From Galaxea fascicularis (taxonomy: Eukaryota; Cnidaria; Anthozoa; Scleractinia; Euphylliidae): 64,000 nt of DNA. The notes under the pieces were generated by a model. That model was not told where the DNA came from. It saw only the letters and a list, made by a program, of their open reading frames with translations, and made no database searches. The DNA lies in the NCBI GenBank assembly GCA_948470475.1, contig OX419338.1:2823944-2887943 (forward strand). Direction: 5' to 3'. Every line of letters begins with the position of its first letter. The first letter of the stretch is position 1. Of this stretch, positions 11,430-23,200 are shown piece by piece. The translations under genes and the position numbers were made by a program.

Positions 11430-12359
11430 TGCTATTTCACAGTGATCTAGTCGATGACCTCATTGTACTTTCCATGTCGCTGTTGTCAGCTAGAGCCTAT
11501 AACGATGAAATAATATATGAACGACAAAGCAAACAGTTACACTTAATTCTGTCACAGGCGTTATTAGCGTTAGGGTCTTGAATTTTTTTTCCTTCTTATT
11601 ACATTATTGTATTGTTCTTTTTAAGATGCACGTTTTTGCAGTACTGTATGAAGTTATGGTCATGCAAATAACGCTACTTGTTGTTGTTTGTTGTTGCACA
11701 TATACAGCTTAGACCCTCAAAACCAGAACAAGGGCATGAGAAAAATTGAAGGTATCAACAAAACGGGTATAAATACTATATCGGTAGCCGGGTAGATACG
11801 ATTGATGAGAAATCTCGCCGAATTTTAAAATTCAAAACTTAGTATTCCTCTTCATTCGTCTCGCTATTCAGTGCCCTCTAAATGTGACACCGGTCCAATT
11901 ACAAGTAGCGCTAGCTCGCGGGGCTGTCATTTTTCCCCTCGTATTTTGAGGTATATCCCCGGCTGCTTTTTGCATATATCCCCACTACTTCAAAAATTGG
12001 CGACAGCCCTAGCTCGTGAAGTTGTTTCATGTTGCTTGAATCGCGAAAGTTGTTTGATAGGATCCTAACGAATTTTCTGTTAATCCAACTGTCTTAAATT
12101 TAACTAACTTTTATCCTAACTGGCTGTTTCCTGAGGTAAATGAAGCCTCTGGCTCACAAAACATTAATAATTCGCATAATTCGTCTGAACACATAGATTG
12201 TTTTAGTCGAATAATTGGTCTTATGCTTGCCTTTTTATATATGTCTTGATGAGACGGAATAGGCCAATCAATTCGTGCGCTCGCCCGTTTTCTCCCCTTC
12301 CTTACACTTTCCAGCGATTGCCACGCAGACTAATAATTTGTCTGATGCCTAATGCCTTT
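11430..12359. other. Intergenic, upstream of the zinc-finger exon
   Basis: Probably holds the 5' UTR and promoter of the leftward zinc-finger gene, but no element can be named. At about 11915-12020, AGCTCGCGGGGCTGTC and GACAGCCCTAGCTCG form a loose inverted repeat. No gene was recognised. Confidence 0.35.
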
Positions 12360-12425
12360 GTATACAGCTATTTCAAAAAACGTTGTCAAAAGAAAAGCAA
12401 ACATCCCAAAGCCAAGAACGCAAGG
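12360..12425 (+). pseudogene. Transposase fragment, copy A
   Basis: The stretch TACAGCTATTTCAAAAAACG and the following 45 bp recur in inverted orientation at about 13320-13380. Translated, both give a basic segment (QKRCQKKSK) that in the second copy leads into a helix-turn-helix-like sequence. See the entry at 13200. Confidence 0.35.
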
Positions 12426-13199
12426 TAGTATGGGTAGTGGTCTTCATTGCTGCAGTTAAAGTTAAATTTGCGACAACCAGCATGACTTCAAGACTTCCAC
12501 CGTAAGCATTTGTCTACGTGTTTTAAAAGAGAAAAACAAGAACATCTCACAACATATTTCCTTCGTGAAGTGCCACTTTTGACAGTGTTAGAGGCCTTGA
12601 GAGTATTTGTTGGAAAGATACAGAGAAGAGAGTTTCCCGGCAGCAGATACCTCTTTCGGTCTTGGATACTCTGGTGATGGAAACAATATGACTATTATGC
12701 GTATCGATCCAATATTTATTTGACTCAAATTAAAATCCCTATTTTGCTCTGTCAGAGAAGACTCATGGCACACCTGTAATTGAGGACGTCGAGGAAGAGT
12801 CCACAAGTTTTAATGCACGCCTGTCAAGGCTGCGGGAAAAACACGACCAATTTCCTGAGTTCAAGCTACAATGCTGGTCCAGAATGTTGGTCAGGAGAAA
12901 AAAAATTCCGGCACGCCATGTAAGTCATTTTGTCATGGTAACTGATGAATAGGCATCACCTGGCATAACAAAAACAATTTTTTATGATGTTAATCAGGTA
13001 TCAATTTTGAATTGAATTTATATCGAACATTGTGTGTAATCTGTTCTTACTCCAAGTTGCTGCCATTTTGTCTTCCTAATGAGCATACAAACCACGTGCT
13101 GCACGTGCATTTGAGTGATTTGCATTTGGTGAATTACTCCCTTCCTTTGCAAAAATATATAAAGAACAGTAATGACTGAAAAAACCTTGAGAATTCCTG
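12426..13199. other. Region between the two transposase fragments, nothing recognised
   Basis: No intact frame and no clear terminal repeats. It could be the interior of a decayed transposon. Confidence 0.3.
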
Positions 13200-13380
13200 C
13201 GACCAAGTACTTTTTCTTCTTTATCCTTCACATGATCTGACGGGCATGGCACGCGCCACCGGAGATCTTTGCTAATAGTGCGGGCATTGTTAGTTAGTTT
13301 TAAAAATTCCCACATTACCTTGCAGTCTTGGCTTATGGGCTTTTTGCTTTTCTTTTGACAACGTTTTTGAAATAGCTGTA
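13200..13380 (-). pseudogene. Transposase N-terminal fragment, copy B
   Basis: On the minus strand the frame reads QKRCQKKSKKP, then NARTISKDLRWRV. The motif SKDLRWR(I/M)VW is, as I recall, the start of the paired-like HTH of a cnidarian Tc1/mariner- or IS630-like transposase family. It breaks down after about 60 codons. With copy A it forms a divergent inverted pair about 0.9 kb apart, so these may be the two arms of one rearranged element. Confidence 0.35.
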
Positions 13381-14845
13381 TCTTGATGAACAATAGATCT
13401 AAAAAGCTCACGTTTGAAAGTGGATACGTCCAATTAATTGAATCTATAGATTCTTCAACTAACTACAGGTGGTCTCCGTGCAGGTACAGTCATCCACATG
13501 TTTTGTTTAAGTCTTTGTTCTTTTGGAGCAGAGAAAGCGTTAGAAGCTACCGAAAATACCGTAATGAAACTGGTCCCCCCCCCCCCCCCCCCCATGTTCT
13601 GCTGGCTACGAGTACTTTGCTCTGGTGTAACTAAATGTTTTTATTATTGAAATATAAGATGAAACAATCTAACGACGGTCGTAACGGAGACAAACGTAAA
13701 ATGAACTGAGGTGAAAAGAAGGTTAAATTTTCATATGAAACAAGCTAACAATTAAGGCAAGAGAATCTTGCAGAACGCTTAAACTAACAAACAAAAGCCA
13801 TAAGATGCCTCAAACGCCACAACTCTTCCATTATCGACCTTTTAGGACTTACACTCAACAACGCTGTTACTGATCTATTATGAAAGTGCCGACCATTTTC
13901 GCCATTTATATAGATGTGTTACTTTTGTGGGTGCATGCATTTGAAAAACCGGTTAATAAGTCTTGACTTTCTTGGGGTTTCTTGGGCGCCAATCTGTTGC
14001 TAAATGAAATATAATAGAACAAAACAAGGGAATGCACGCGCTGTATTGAGAAAAGATGATGGAAATGGCCATGAGTCTAAATTCAGGGCGTGGATGTTTC
14101 AGCTACATTGTAGAAGCAAACAGATTGGAATGATAATGTAGTAATAGTTTAAATTACTTGAACCAATGTAGATTTTGAAGCGACGTTTTCGCCCCAGGAG
14201 GTACTCCCTTATATGGGCTATGTAGGTACGTGCAACGCCAAAGGGTATGGTTTTTTAGCCGTTTTGGTCTGAAATGGGTATCAATTTTGACCATTTGGAT
14301 CTGAAATAAGGTCTGGTTTGTGCACTCTAGTCTTGAATTGGCGGTGCATTATGCAACCTACTTTATAGTGTGGAATTTTAAGCTCGAAATTTTGTACAGT
14401 TTGCTTCAGCATGTATCTTCAGAAGTGACTATCAAAGTTGAAATGCAACTCACAAAAATAGAAAACTGAGAATGCTATGAAACACGCAACATGGACAGAC
14501 AAGTTGAACAGAGGATCGTATTTCGTAGCATTACATAGCAATTTTTTGACATTTTTGGCAGTTTTAGTTTATTTATAGAAACTAAATTAAGTGCTTCAAA
14601 GTGACTTTACACCTACCAAGTCAACGTGTCAACACAAGCCAGTGATTCTGATGAAGCTCGGATGTTTCCAGACCAATAGTTCTCTTTGAATCAAATGCTA
14701 AATTATTGATCGGGTTTTTCGGAGCTGCAGTTTCTCTAGGCATATAAAACTCGAAGGACGTTGAGTCCCTTCAAATGACAATTGTTAACGAGGACCCCGA
14801 TTTTATAGAGAACAGTGCCAATTGAAATCAGCTGGCAATCTGATT
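13381..14845. other. Intergenic, no gene recognised
   Basis: Contains a run of 19 C at 13575-13593 and otherwise AT-rich unique-looking sequence. No exon is supported. Confidence 0.35.
13575..13593. repeat. Poly-C tract (19 C)
   Basis: An uninterrupted run of C on the plus strand. The length may be wrong in the assembly. Confidence 0.9.
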
Positions 14846-14959
14846 TAAGTAATCCGATACCTCTATTAGTGGTTAATTCTGATGCCATGAACAGCTGCTT
14901 GTTAGAAATTCAACAAATGACCGTAATTGTACCATGGCGTATCTTAGACGCCTATTGAA
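14846..14959. repeat. 114-bp direct duplication, left copy
   Basis: Starts TTAAGTAATCCGATACCTCT and matches 15200-15313 with scattered substitutions (roughly one in eight). The two copies flank a tRNA-derived SINE. Confidence 0.85.
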
Positions 14960-15189
14960 ATAATAATAATGATAATAACTTTATTTAAGTCTCAAATATT
15001 TCTAGCTGAGCACAGGTGTTCTACCAATTGGGGAGACTGTAAATCAACTCAAATCAAATCAAATCTCGGAGCACTAGATAGTAGAGAAGCAACAAACGCA
15101 ACACACTTCTGACGCCGAGTCCGGGAATAGAACCCGCGACACATTGATGGAAGGCGAGCGCTCTTACCACTGCGCCAAGCCAAGCTGGA
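14960..15189 (-). mobile_element. tRNA-derived SINE (minus strand)
   Basis: Read on the minus strand, the head (15189 to about 15110) has a Pol III A box (TGGCGCAGTGGTAAGAG) and B box (GGGTTCTATTCCC) with tRNA-like spacing. A body of about 130 bp follows, then AATAAAGTTATTATCATTA and ATT repeats as the 3' tail. The last 40 bp of the body (GAGACTTAAATAAAGTT) are shared with the fragment at 44051-44130. An open frame across this element is an artefact. Confidence 0.75.
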
Positions 15190-15199
15190 GAGTAATCAA

Positions 15200-15313
15200 T
15201 TAAGTAATCCGATACCTCTATTAGTGGGTAATTCTGATTCCATGGACGGGTGCTTGTTAGAAATCCAATAAAAGACCGTAATGACACTATCTTGCATCTT
15301 AGACGTCTTTGAA
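15200..15313. repeat. 114-bp direct duplication, right copy
   Basis: Pairs with 14846-14959. The copies are far too long to be a target-site duplication of the SINE between them. Confidence 0.85.
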
Positions 15314-16380
15314 TCAATTTTCAGAAAGGAAACGACATTTTTTATAGAATTGAACAATACACGTTTCGGCAGTTGGAATATTACACAAGTAAAAATATAA
15401 TATAAAGTGTAAAAGAATAATGACAATTTTCAATCGGTTCTTCAAAAGCAACGTTGCAATTGCATGTACCCGCAAAATCAGATTAAGTTGAAACTTTTTA
15501 TAGGAATATTTATTTAAAAAAAGAATACCACCATTCAGTCCTTATTCCCATCAAATTCTGTTTGAATCGGGCGGCAATCTCTCCTAATCTGATACCGATA
15601 TTGGCCACGTCATTCTTCCACTGATGGCTACTTTTTGTGGATTCAACAAAGACCTAGTTTATATCAACTTTACCCATTGACCCTTCAAACCCTAAGAGTG
15701 ATCAGAATCAAATTTCTCCTTGTAATATCAACGACTTGTAAAACAGAGTGGTCTTGAGAATTAAGGACAGGATCACACAAGATGAATTTGTTTGATATTT
15801 TAGCAATTTCTCTCTAATACTCTTATAGGAAATGTGTAGAGGCAACAAATGAGAATTTAAGTCTTGATCATGGAAAGGGTTAAAGAAGGAGAGTTTCCAC
15901 GTGTTTCATTTCTTCTACACTCCAAATCGATAATAAACAGCCCAGCAGGGTTAAAAAACAACACTTCTTCACTAAAAGGATAGTTAAAATTCCTAATTTT
16001 CAAATAAAATACACCTGTTACCAATTACGGATTCCTCATTCCCCCGTCTCCCCACCCCCCAACTCTGCCCCTATAAAACCAGTAAAAATTCCCAGAGAAA
16101 TTTGATCCCGTTGTCACATGGGTATGGGGTTTGTCCGTGAGAGAACATAGTTACGGATTTCAGTAAATAAGCACTCGCAGGAAAACAAGACAATGGCCAA
16201 GTTTCCACGACAGCCGTTGTCTTGCTCAACATTCCTGAAAGTGATTTTTTTGCAGACTTCGTTAAGCGACTTAAAAATGATACGTGTTTGCAGGGGTAAG
16301 ATTAATGAGGAAAGAGCACGTGCCAATACATCAAAATTGAATAATATGGCGGGAGACCAAAACGAATTTTTCTCAAAAGA
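15314..16380. other. Intergenic, no gene recognised
   Basis: Contains a C-rich patch at about 16037-16075. Short frames only, with no recognised product. Confidence 0.35.
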
Positions 16381-16600
16381 TTAGTGAAATGTAGGAAAAT
16401 GGGAAATATTGAAGATTTAATGAAAGTTTAAAATTGGAATTTGAAGTTAGAAATTAGTGGATGAACAAAAAAATAGTTCCCGAGCAACCTGCAGTGCCCT
16501 TGTGGAGTCTCAACTGTCTGGTGGTGGATCAAAACATTTTTTCACAATACAATCTCTTCTTTAAACTTCTTAAAATTCAACTCCAATTCGGGTTTGCCCC
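16381..16600. repeat. Dispersed repeat, inverted copy of 26165-26373
   Basis: Shares blocks such as TAAAATTGGAATTTGAAGTT and CTGCAGTGCCCTTGTGG with the reverse complement of 26165-26373. In both copies one frame reads (L/M)EFEVRN, then PAVPLW.LNCLVV.QNIF, so the repeat may descend from a coding sequence. The copy at 26 kb sits inside an element with TTAA borders; here the borders are decayed. Confidence 0.7.
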
Positions 16601-18691
16601 CAACTTAAGCTACCTGGTTTAGTGGCTTAAATTTTATGAGAATTCTATTGAAATTTGCCGACTCCCTTAACTTTAAGCGAGTTGAAAAAGCAACGGTTTT
16701 CACGTGATTTCCGGTTGTCACTCGCCAAGCGACCTGAAAAACCGCTCGTGAAAACACGGCCAAAAGGGTCTCCCAAACAAAAGACTTATTCAGATAAACC
16801 TCTGTTTGCACCTGGCAAGCAAAAGCGCTTAATTTTTGCCTCAAGCAGAGCTAAGCGCAGCCGGGGATGCAAGAGAAAATTGCGTGTCACTTTAAAACAC
16901 AATCAATTGACTCAAACTGAACACGTTTTCCGGAAATGCCATGAAGGTTGTTGGGAATACGACGAATAGGTCAATTGAAATTAAAACACGGTAAAAATTC
17001 GTAATGAAAGCCTATAAATTTTTGCAAGGTGTATTCCCAGAAGCCCTTACACAAACTGGATATTTTTAGGCCCTCGCATAAAAGGACCATACATCAGCCA
17101 TTGCAGATCACTTAAAAAAACACAAGCAACATTGATTGGGATATAATTTTCACATATCGTTGCGCATATCGTAAAACGGACTTACTTTGTGAAGACCTGT
17201 AAAATTGAGGAGGCTTTGCTCATTCAAGAACGACAGCCATCGTTAAAAGTAACGTCAGCGGTGAAAAGCTGATACTTTTAGCACAATAATAATAATAATA
17301 ATAAAGATAATTTTTCTTAATCTCGGTTCCAGTCCCTATGAAAAGGATACCAATGAATGGTTGTTAAAAGCGGTGATGCATGTTGCTTCGCATACGAAAC
17401 GTTACGTTTTGGTATTAAAATGTGTCGTATATTCAGTTTTGATTTATCTTTCCTGGAGACAATTGGAACAATAGGAGACAAAAAACTCCTTCTTAGGGGA
17501 GGTAGGGACAGAACCCAAATCTGTGCGATGCCTGGGCCAGAGGGTCCTTTATGGTTTTGTCCCAATTTTGCTATTTTCTGAGCTCAATATTCGCACTTTG
17601 CAGCCATTGAACCAAGTATGACATACGAAATCAGTTTTGCCAAGGCATTATGTAAATGTAAACCGGTATAAACTTGAATCAATTTTCAGGAACAATTCTC
17701 GTAAACAGCCACCTCCAATTTAAATCCGCCGCCGGGCAATGTGGCGTAACCTGAAACCCTGGCCACGTTTTCAATTCGGATTCCACAGCTTCTTCATATA
17801 CCATGTGATTTATGCGTCCTTTGGACATCCACATATGCCCGAGTTAAGGTAACGGTGAAATGTATTCCGCTGTAATATCCACGCAAACTAAAATATCCAA
17901 ATTCAATTAAGCATTTCTAACAATTTGTATTTAATATTTGGCTTCGGTCTACAAGAAATTGTGCTTGGACTAAATAACGTTTGTTCTTTTCTATTTTTTC
18001 TTCATTTTTTTTTTGTCGACTTAAAAATATTTGGTGAGTTTAAAATAATCCGAATGACGAAAAACAGGCATTCCCGCCTTCATTGATTGCCATTTAATAC
18101 GAAAAGATGAAACTGAAACTAATGTACAGGAAAGCTAGATAATCACTTCCGTGTTTAGGAACATTGGCTAAGATCCTTTTACACACAATGTAAGGTTTCG
18201 TAGAGCCGACATAAAAATAATTGTTATTCAAATTTGCAACGCTTCAACGCATGGCATATTTTTATCGAGTTTGGATCATAAAAAAACCACTAGGAATTCT
18301 TGCCAACTGAGTGCCCCAAAAAACGCTTTATTTTACATTGCCGGCTATAGCGCCATCAATGCTTTTCAACACCATGGAGGTTTTCCTATTTGTTTAGTCC
18401 CAGTTGAAAAATATAATTTGTGTCGCGGTCCTTTGAATCAGAATGACCAACGGGTTACTGGCCTGAGAAATAGGCACAGTACAGGGTTTTTTATCGCCGG
18501 ATTTATAACCTTACGAACAGGGTATAAATCGAGGGTTGGTGCAATCGATTTTTCGAAAGAACGAGTAGGACTTGTACGTACAGCAGTCAAATTATCGAAT
18601 ATTTCCCCACACTCTGACTGAAGTAAGAAAGAAAAGTAAAATTGCATTCTCCAAAATCTCCTATAAGAAAAATGTGTAGACATTTGAAATT
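16601..18691. other. Intergenic, no gene recognised
   Basis: Holds an (ATA)n microsatellite near 17287-17305 and open frames of 70-116 codons (16655-16969, 17357-17581, 18271-18621) with no recognised domains. The last one lacks an ATG. I could not tell any of them from chance. Confidence 0.35.
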
Positions 18692-19065
18692 AGGCGATTC
18701 AGACGCCGTACTTTTCACGTAATTCATAGAATTAAGTACATGAAAAGGTCGGCGTCTGAATCAATTAGGAACGGCTATTTTAATTTGGAACGGCTCAGGC
18801 GTTCTTTTCGCCTGGCTTGGCCGGGAATTTCGACTTTGGAACGGCCTTGATTCAGACGCCGAACTTATGCATAAATTATTATTTGCTATATATTTTCAAA
18901 ACCACTGACAATATTGATTAGTTTTCCTGCAACTGTATTTGGAACGGCTGTGGAATGGCTAATTAAGTCCGACGTCTGAATCAACAGGCGTGCTTTGGTC
19001 AATTTGGGTCGGTCCAAATTCGAATTTAGCTCGGCTCATGAAAAGTACTGCGTCTGAACTGGGCC
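18692..19065. mobile_element. MITE with TTCAGACGC terminal repeats
   Basis: The left end reads GATTCAGACGCCGTACTTTT; the right end, reverse complemented, reads AGTTCAGACGCAGTACTTTT. Further copies of the TTCAGACGCCG box occur inside in both orientations (about 18745-18765, 18849-18862, 18966-18984), together with GGAACGGC boxes. The element therefore has multiple transposase-site-like repeats. Non-coding, 374 bp. Confidence 0.7.
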
Positions 19066-20110
19066 TGAGTTTTCTTTCGTGCCCTAAATGTTATAATTGT
19101 GTCCATGCACTGTAGGTTATAAACTTCAGACTATGGAATAAATAAACAGCAACAAAACCCCTGACCCCCTGGCAAGGCGTTCTAAACAGCACCACAGGAG
19201 AGAACTTTCAATAGGCTTTATTTAATGATCACAATTTGGTTTTGCTGTGAAACATCACGCAATCCAAGAACCTGTTTTCAAGCTTCAGCTGAACTATGCT
19301 GTGTCAACAAACAATTTGCGATGGAACCAGTAATATCAAACTTGATCATTAGATAGTTGCACAAACATGTCAAGGTCCATCTTTATGTAACAGTAGTATA
19401 TGCCCCTGACACAAAAAGAAATATTTGAAAAGCTTTAAAGAATCACTAAGCGACAGACAGTTCGTGTCTGAGTTGACCAAGCTGAGCCAAATTCAAATAC
19501 GTGATCAGCAAACAATTGGTCGATCGTCGCAAATTAGTTAGTCCTCCAAAACTCTCTTTTCATGGGTAGTTACTCCTTCTCTGTTTCTTTTCGAAGCAAC
19601 GTACGCTTGGATTTTGTCACCTTTTAACAAATAGAGAATTATTTTTTTAAAGCCAAGCCGACTTGTGACAAAACATAATTACTGAAAAATGTTTAAGCAA
19701 GCCAAGGAAGCTTTTTAAAGAATACATTTGCAAGTAGACAATGGCTGGGCTGTTCCAGAAATCCTAACAAATTTTTCCCCAAATCTCCGAGATCACCGTC
19801 GCCTAAAGTTTACAAATGCCTCCACTTACGATTCTTTGTACATAACACGAAGGTATGAGCGTAAACAAGAAAACGTATAGGTTCTTAGCTTGGCCTAAAC
19901 TTTTTAAATGAATGGCTTAATTAAATTGCCTCGCATTAACCTAACGGAAATACTTCAAGGAACTGCAAAACCGACAACAGTGTTGAAAACCGAAAAGATT
20001 CAATCGACTTAAATCGAAAAAATTTCAAAATCATTGAAACTGAATTGATCAGCAGCTAAATTGACGCAAATCGAATTTACACTCATGGTGAAGGATAGAC
20101 AGTGTATACA
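19066..20110. other. Intergenic, nothing recognised
   Basis: No exon, RNA gene or bounded repeat. Confidence 0.35.
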
Positions 20111-20229
20111 GGGCCGAGTTGCTCGAAGCATTGTTAGCGCTAAGCATTGGTTAAGTTGTATTAAAACCTATAGAATGTCATGGTATTTAACGTGGGTTAG
20201 CGCTAACTATGCTTCGAACAGCTCGGCAC
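20111..20229. mobile_element. Short MITE, GGCCGAGTTGCTCGAA family, copy 2
   Basis: Ends GGCCGAGTTGCTCGAAGC and GCTTCGAACAGCTCGGC are inverted repeats, with GTTAGCGCTAA palindromes just inside. The middle (AACCTATAGAATGTCATGG) is the reverse complement of the middle of copy 1 at 2291-2416. Confidence 0.7.
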
Positions 20230-23200
20230 AGAACTATTTCCTCTTGTTAAGTGTCGACAAGTATTGAAATCATTGGGAGTGTTGACGAAATATCCGCCGA
20301 ATGACGATACAAGTTGAGCGACTGCAAAGATCTCCTTCCGCCACTATCGTCCTTTGAATTTGAGAGACAACAAATTGCAGGAAATAGAACAGAATGCTTT
20401 TTTATCAGAGAGCCACTTAAATTTGCCCAAAGGGAATCCAACAACGATATTTTAAGTAACTGATATTCTGGTAGTTTTGTCTTTGCTCTGAGAAATAAAT
20501 CTGTGATCTGATAAGCTAGCACCTTCATCAATAGATTTTTGAGACTGTTTCATAATTTGTGTGGCAATGAGAAATTAAGTGACAGGTTTAAAATGGAGAC
20601 ATGGATCACCGCCGGCACACACGATTTGCCGAAGACTCATGAAGAGCAGTGGGTGTGAAATAAAATAGGTGGGCCCTGTATAAAAATTTGTGATATTTTT
20701 CATTTTCTGGATCAACACAACGTGTAAATATATCAATAGCTGTTCTTACACAAGGAAGGATTTCCGTGCTCCAAGTTCAAATTGAGAAACCGACTGATTT
20801 TATCTTAAGTTTTACTCCTTGCGAATTGAAAGAGTCAGACTCCTTAATAAACGAATCAGATCAGTCGTCCTGTTTTTTACTCAATCACGAATCAATTATC
20901 AGACGAGTAGCTAGATTTGAAGTTGACAACAAGATGTGATTAAACATTGTTATATTGCAATGCAAACAGTCGTCAAGTAACACTTCTTTGAGAGGAAGAA
21001 TAATATCGATTGAGGCGCGATCAGTATATGCGACATTTCTCAAATCACAGAATATAACACCTTCTTTCTTAGTTGTTAGTTCGATAACTATATCCATTGT
21101 TTGCTCGGTGATAATCGGTTTATGGTGTCATAACTTAACGCAGAAGAGCTGAGGCGTAAACAGATTTAAACACTGAATTGACTAACAAAAGAGCTGTCTT
21201 AATGGCTTGAAATGCGAGTGTATCAGAAATCAAGACTGAACTTAGTGAGTTTGTTTGAAGTCACATCTTAGTTATCTGAGCTGAGTGCAATACAAATCTT
21301 TTAATAGCCATCATGTTTCTTTTTGCTTGACTGAGATTCAAATTTTTTAATTTGTTTCACGATCAAAGGCTCATCCGAAGCTGATAGCAGCGCTTTCCTT
21401 GATCAAGAGCCTTTATATACACAATATAGTATCAGTACATCCCCCATTTAACCTAGCCTTAGACATGGTGAAACAAAAAACTTGCGTTGATAAAAATATC
21501 CGTTCGCAACGATACTAAACAAGAAAGGTTTTTATTGTCAATCAACCAGACTAATGCCGTCTTCCAGACACTGGTTATTTAAATATTTTCATATTACAAT
21601 CTAAGAATATCAATAATACTCGGACTGTTCGAAGTTGCGAGAACAAAATCGTCGTTTTCCCGGTGTTTCGTTCGTGAGCGATACACCTTCACATTTGCGT
21701 ACACAGTTGTTCCGGGGTCTGTAAACGCAAACATCTTCCCGCAAATTGTTACCTAATTTCTTATTCACCCAAAAACGTGGCCAAGTCTTGTCTCGATTGA
21801 ATTTCGGATATATTAATTTTCCCTTCCCTCCCCCTATTAAAGTTGAAGGCTGCCGTACATACCTCTGGTGTGTTTGAGGTTCCAAATGGCAAGCTCTGTT
21901 TACGAGGATGAACGAGAAAGCGATTTACCAAGCGCGACAGTAGTTAGAGTTAACCGCCCATAACAACATGAAAGGCAACAGTGTCCTTGCCTGTGTGGTT
22001 TTTCCGTCTTACATTGTTAGCCTTGTTTTGTCTTTAGAATATTTAAATGAGGGGCCTCAAGATATGTAGCTATTGGCTAGTAAGGGCTTGCCAGTTGGGG
22101 GTACAAATGTTACGTGTGACCAGTGCAACAACAACTACATTCAATTCCCTTAAATTGTCGCCAAAATTTTGCTTTAAGATCCTTTAAACAAACATGGTCG
22201 AGAATTTTCAAAATCAGCGTCTCCACCCGGTTCGCCGTTTCTTAATAGCTGGCTAAAAAGTTTAAGTCGCTTCGACATTCACAGAATTTCAAGACCTTTG
22301 CCTTTACCTGTGTGGATTTGACCCCTAACAACAATTACTTTTTCTATTTGTCCATCCACTCGCTAGCTTAGTGGTGACAAAGGAAAGTTTCAGCGTGATA
22401 GTTCAATGTTTTTCCGCGGGAGATGACTTGCAATTACCACACCATAAACCAAGCAAGCGCACTCAACGCAGCATTGTCGAAACCTCTCTGCGAGAGCTTT
22501 CTAGCAAAGGCAGGTGTGTTTTCTTTACTCTAGACACAAAGCCCAGTGACCATGAAAGGTTAAAAATTATTTTCCGTTGGTGGTCGGCGTTCAATCATTC
22601 ATGAAAGTGCTAAATTGCATGAATATTCCACAGCACTTCTTATCAACTTGCTCTATTTCGAAGTGTTATGCTGTTTGTTCATTGCAGATTTACTGGAGAC
22701 ATGCACAAGTCATTTAACTTAGGAGTTCTACAGTGTCACGGTTTTCTAACGGTTGGCACAACTACGACCAGTGCCATTGATCCGCGACAATGAAATTGCG
22801 TTCCTGAAAAACAAAATACTCTAGACGATTGATTACTATTTTCGATTTCAAGTTATCTGAGCTCACGGGGCATACTTAATTATAGGCGTTGTGGCCTCCG
22901 TACCGTGGACTGAGGTGTATCAAAACATGTATTGTGGATTAGATGGCCAGCTATCATCACTTAAAGTTTTAAGCTTTGTTTTGTCTTTGTTATGATGATT
23001 GTCCTACTCCTGATATCCGACAAAGTCTAGAGATAACTAACCTTAATTCGAAGCCACGGCGAAGACATCGTCGAGAAATTGAATCCTTATAATGACTCAC
23101 TCCTATTTCCGCAGTAGGAAATGCGACTAGCTAAGATCAATACGGACATTATCAAGTCCTCTGACCTTGTAAATTTTTTCTTCTTTTGCGTCGACCTAGC

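Noticed and set aside
15054..15317. 87-codon frame with WLGAVVRALAFHQ
   Set aside because: This peptide is the translation of the SINE's tRNA-like head and a known artefact of such repeats.
16655..16969. 104-codon basic open frame, plus strand
   Set aside because: A similar-size frame exists on the other strand, there is no known domain and it is Lys/Arg-rich as expected from composition.
18271..18621. 116-codon open frame, plus strand
   Set aside because: No ATG start and no recognised domain or splice context.
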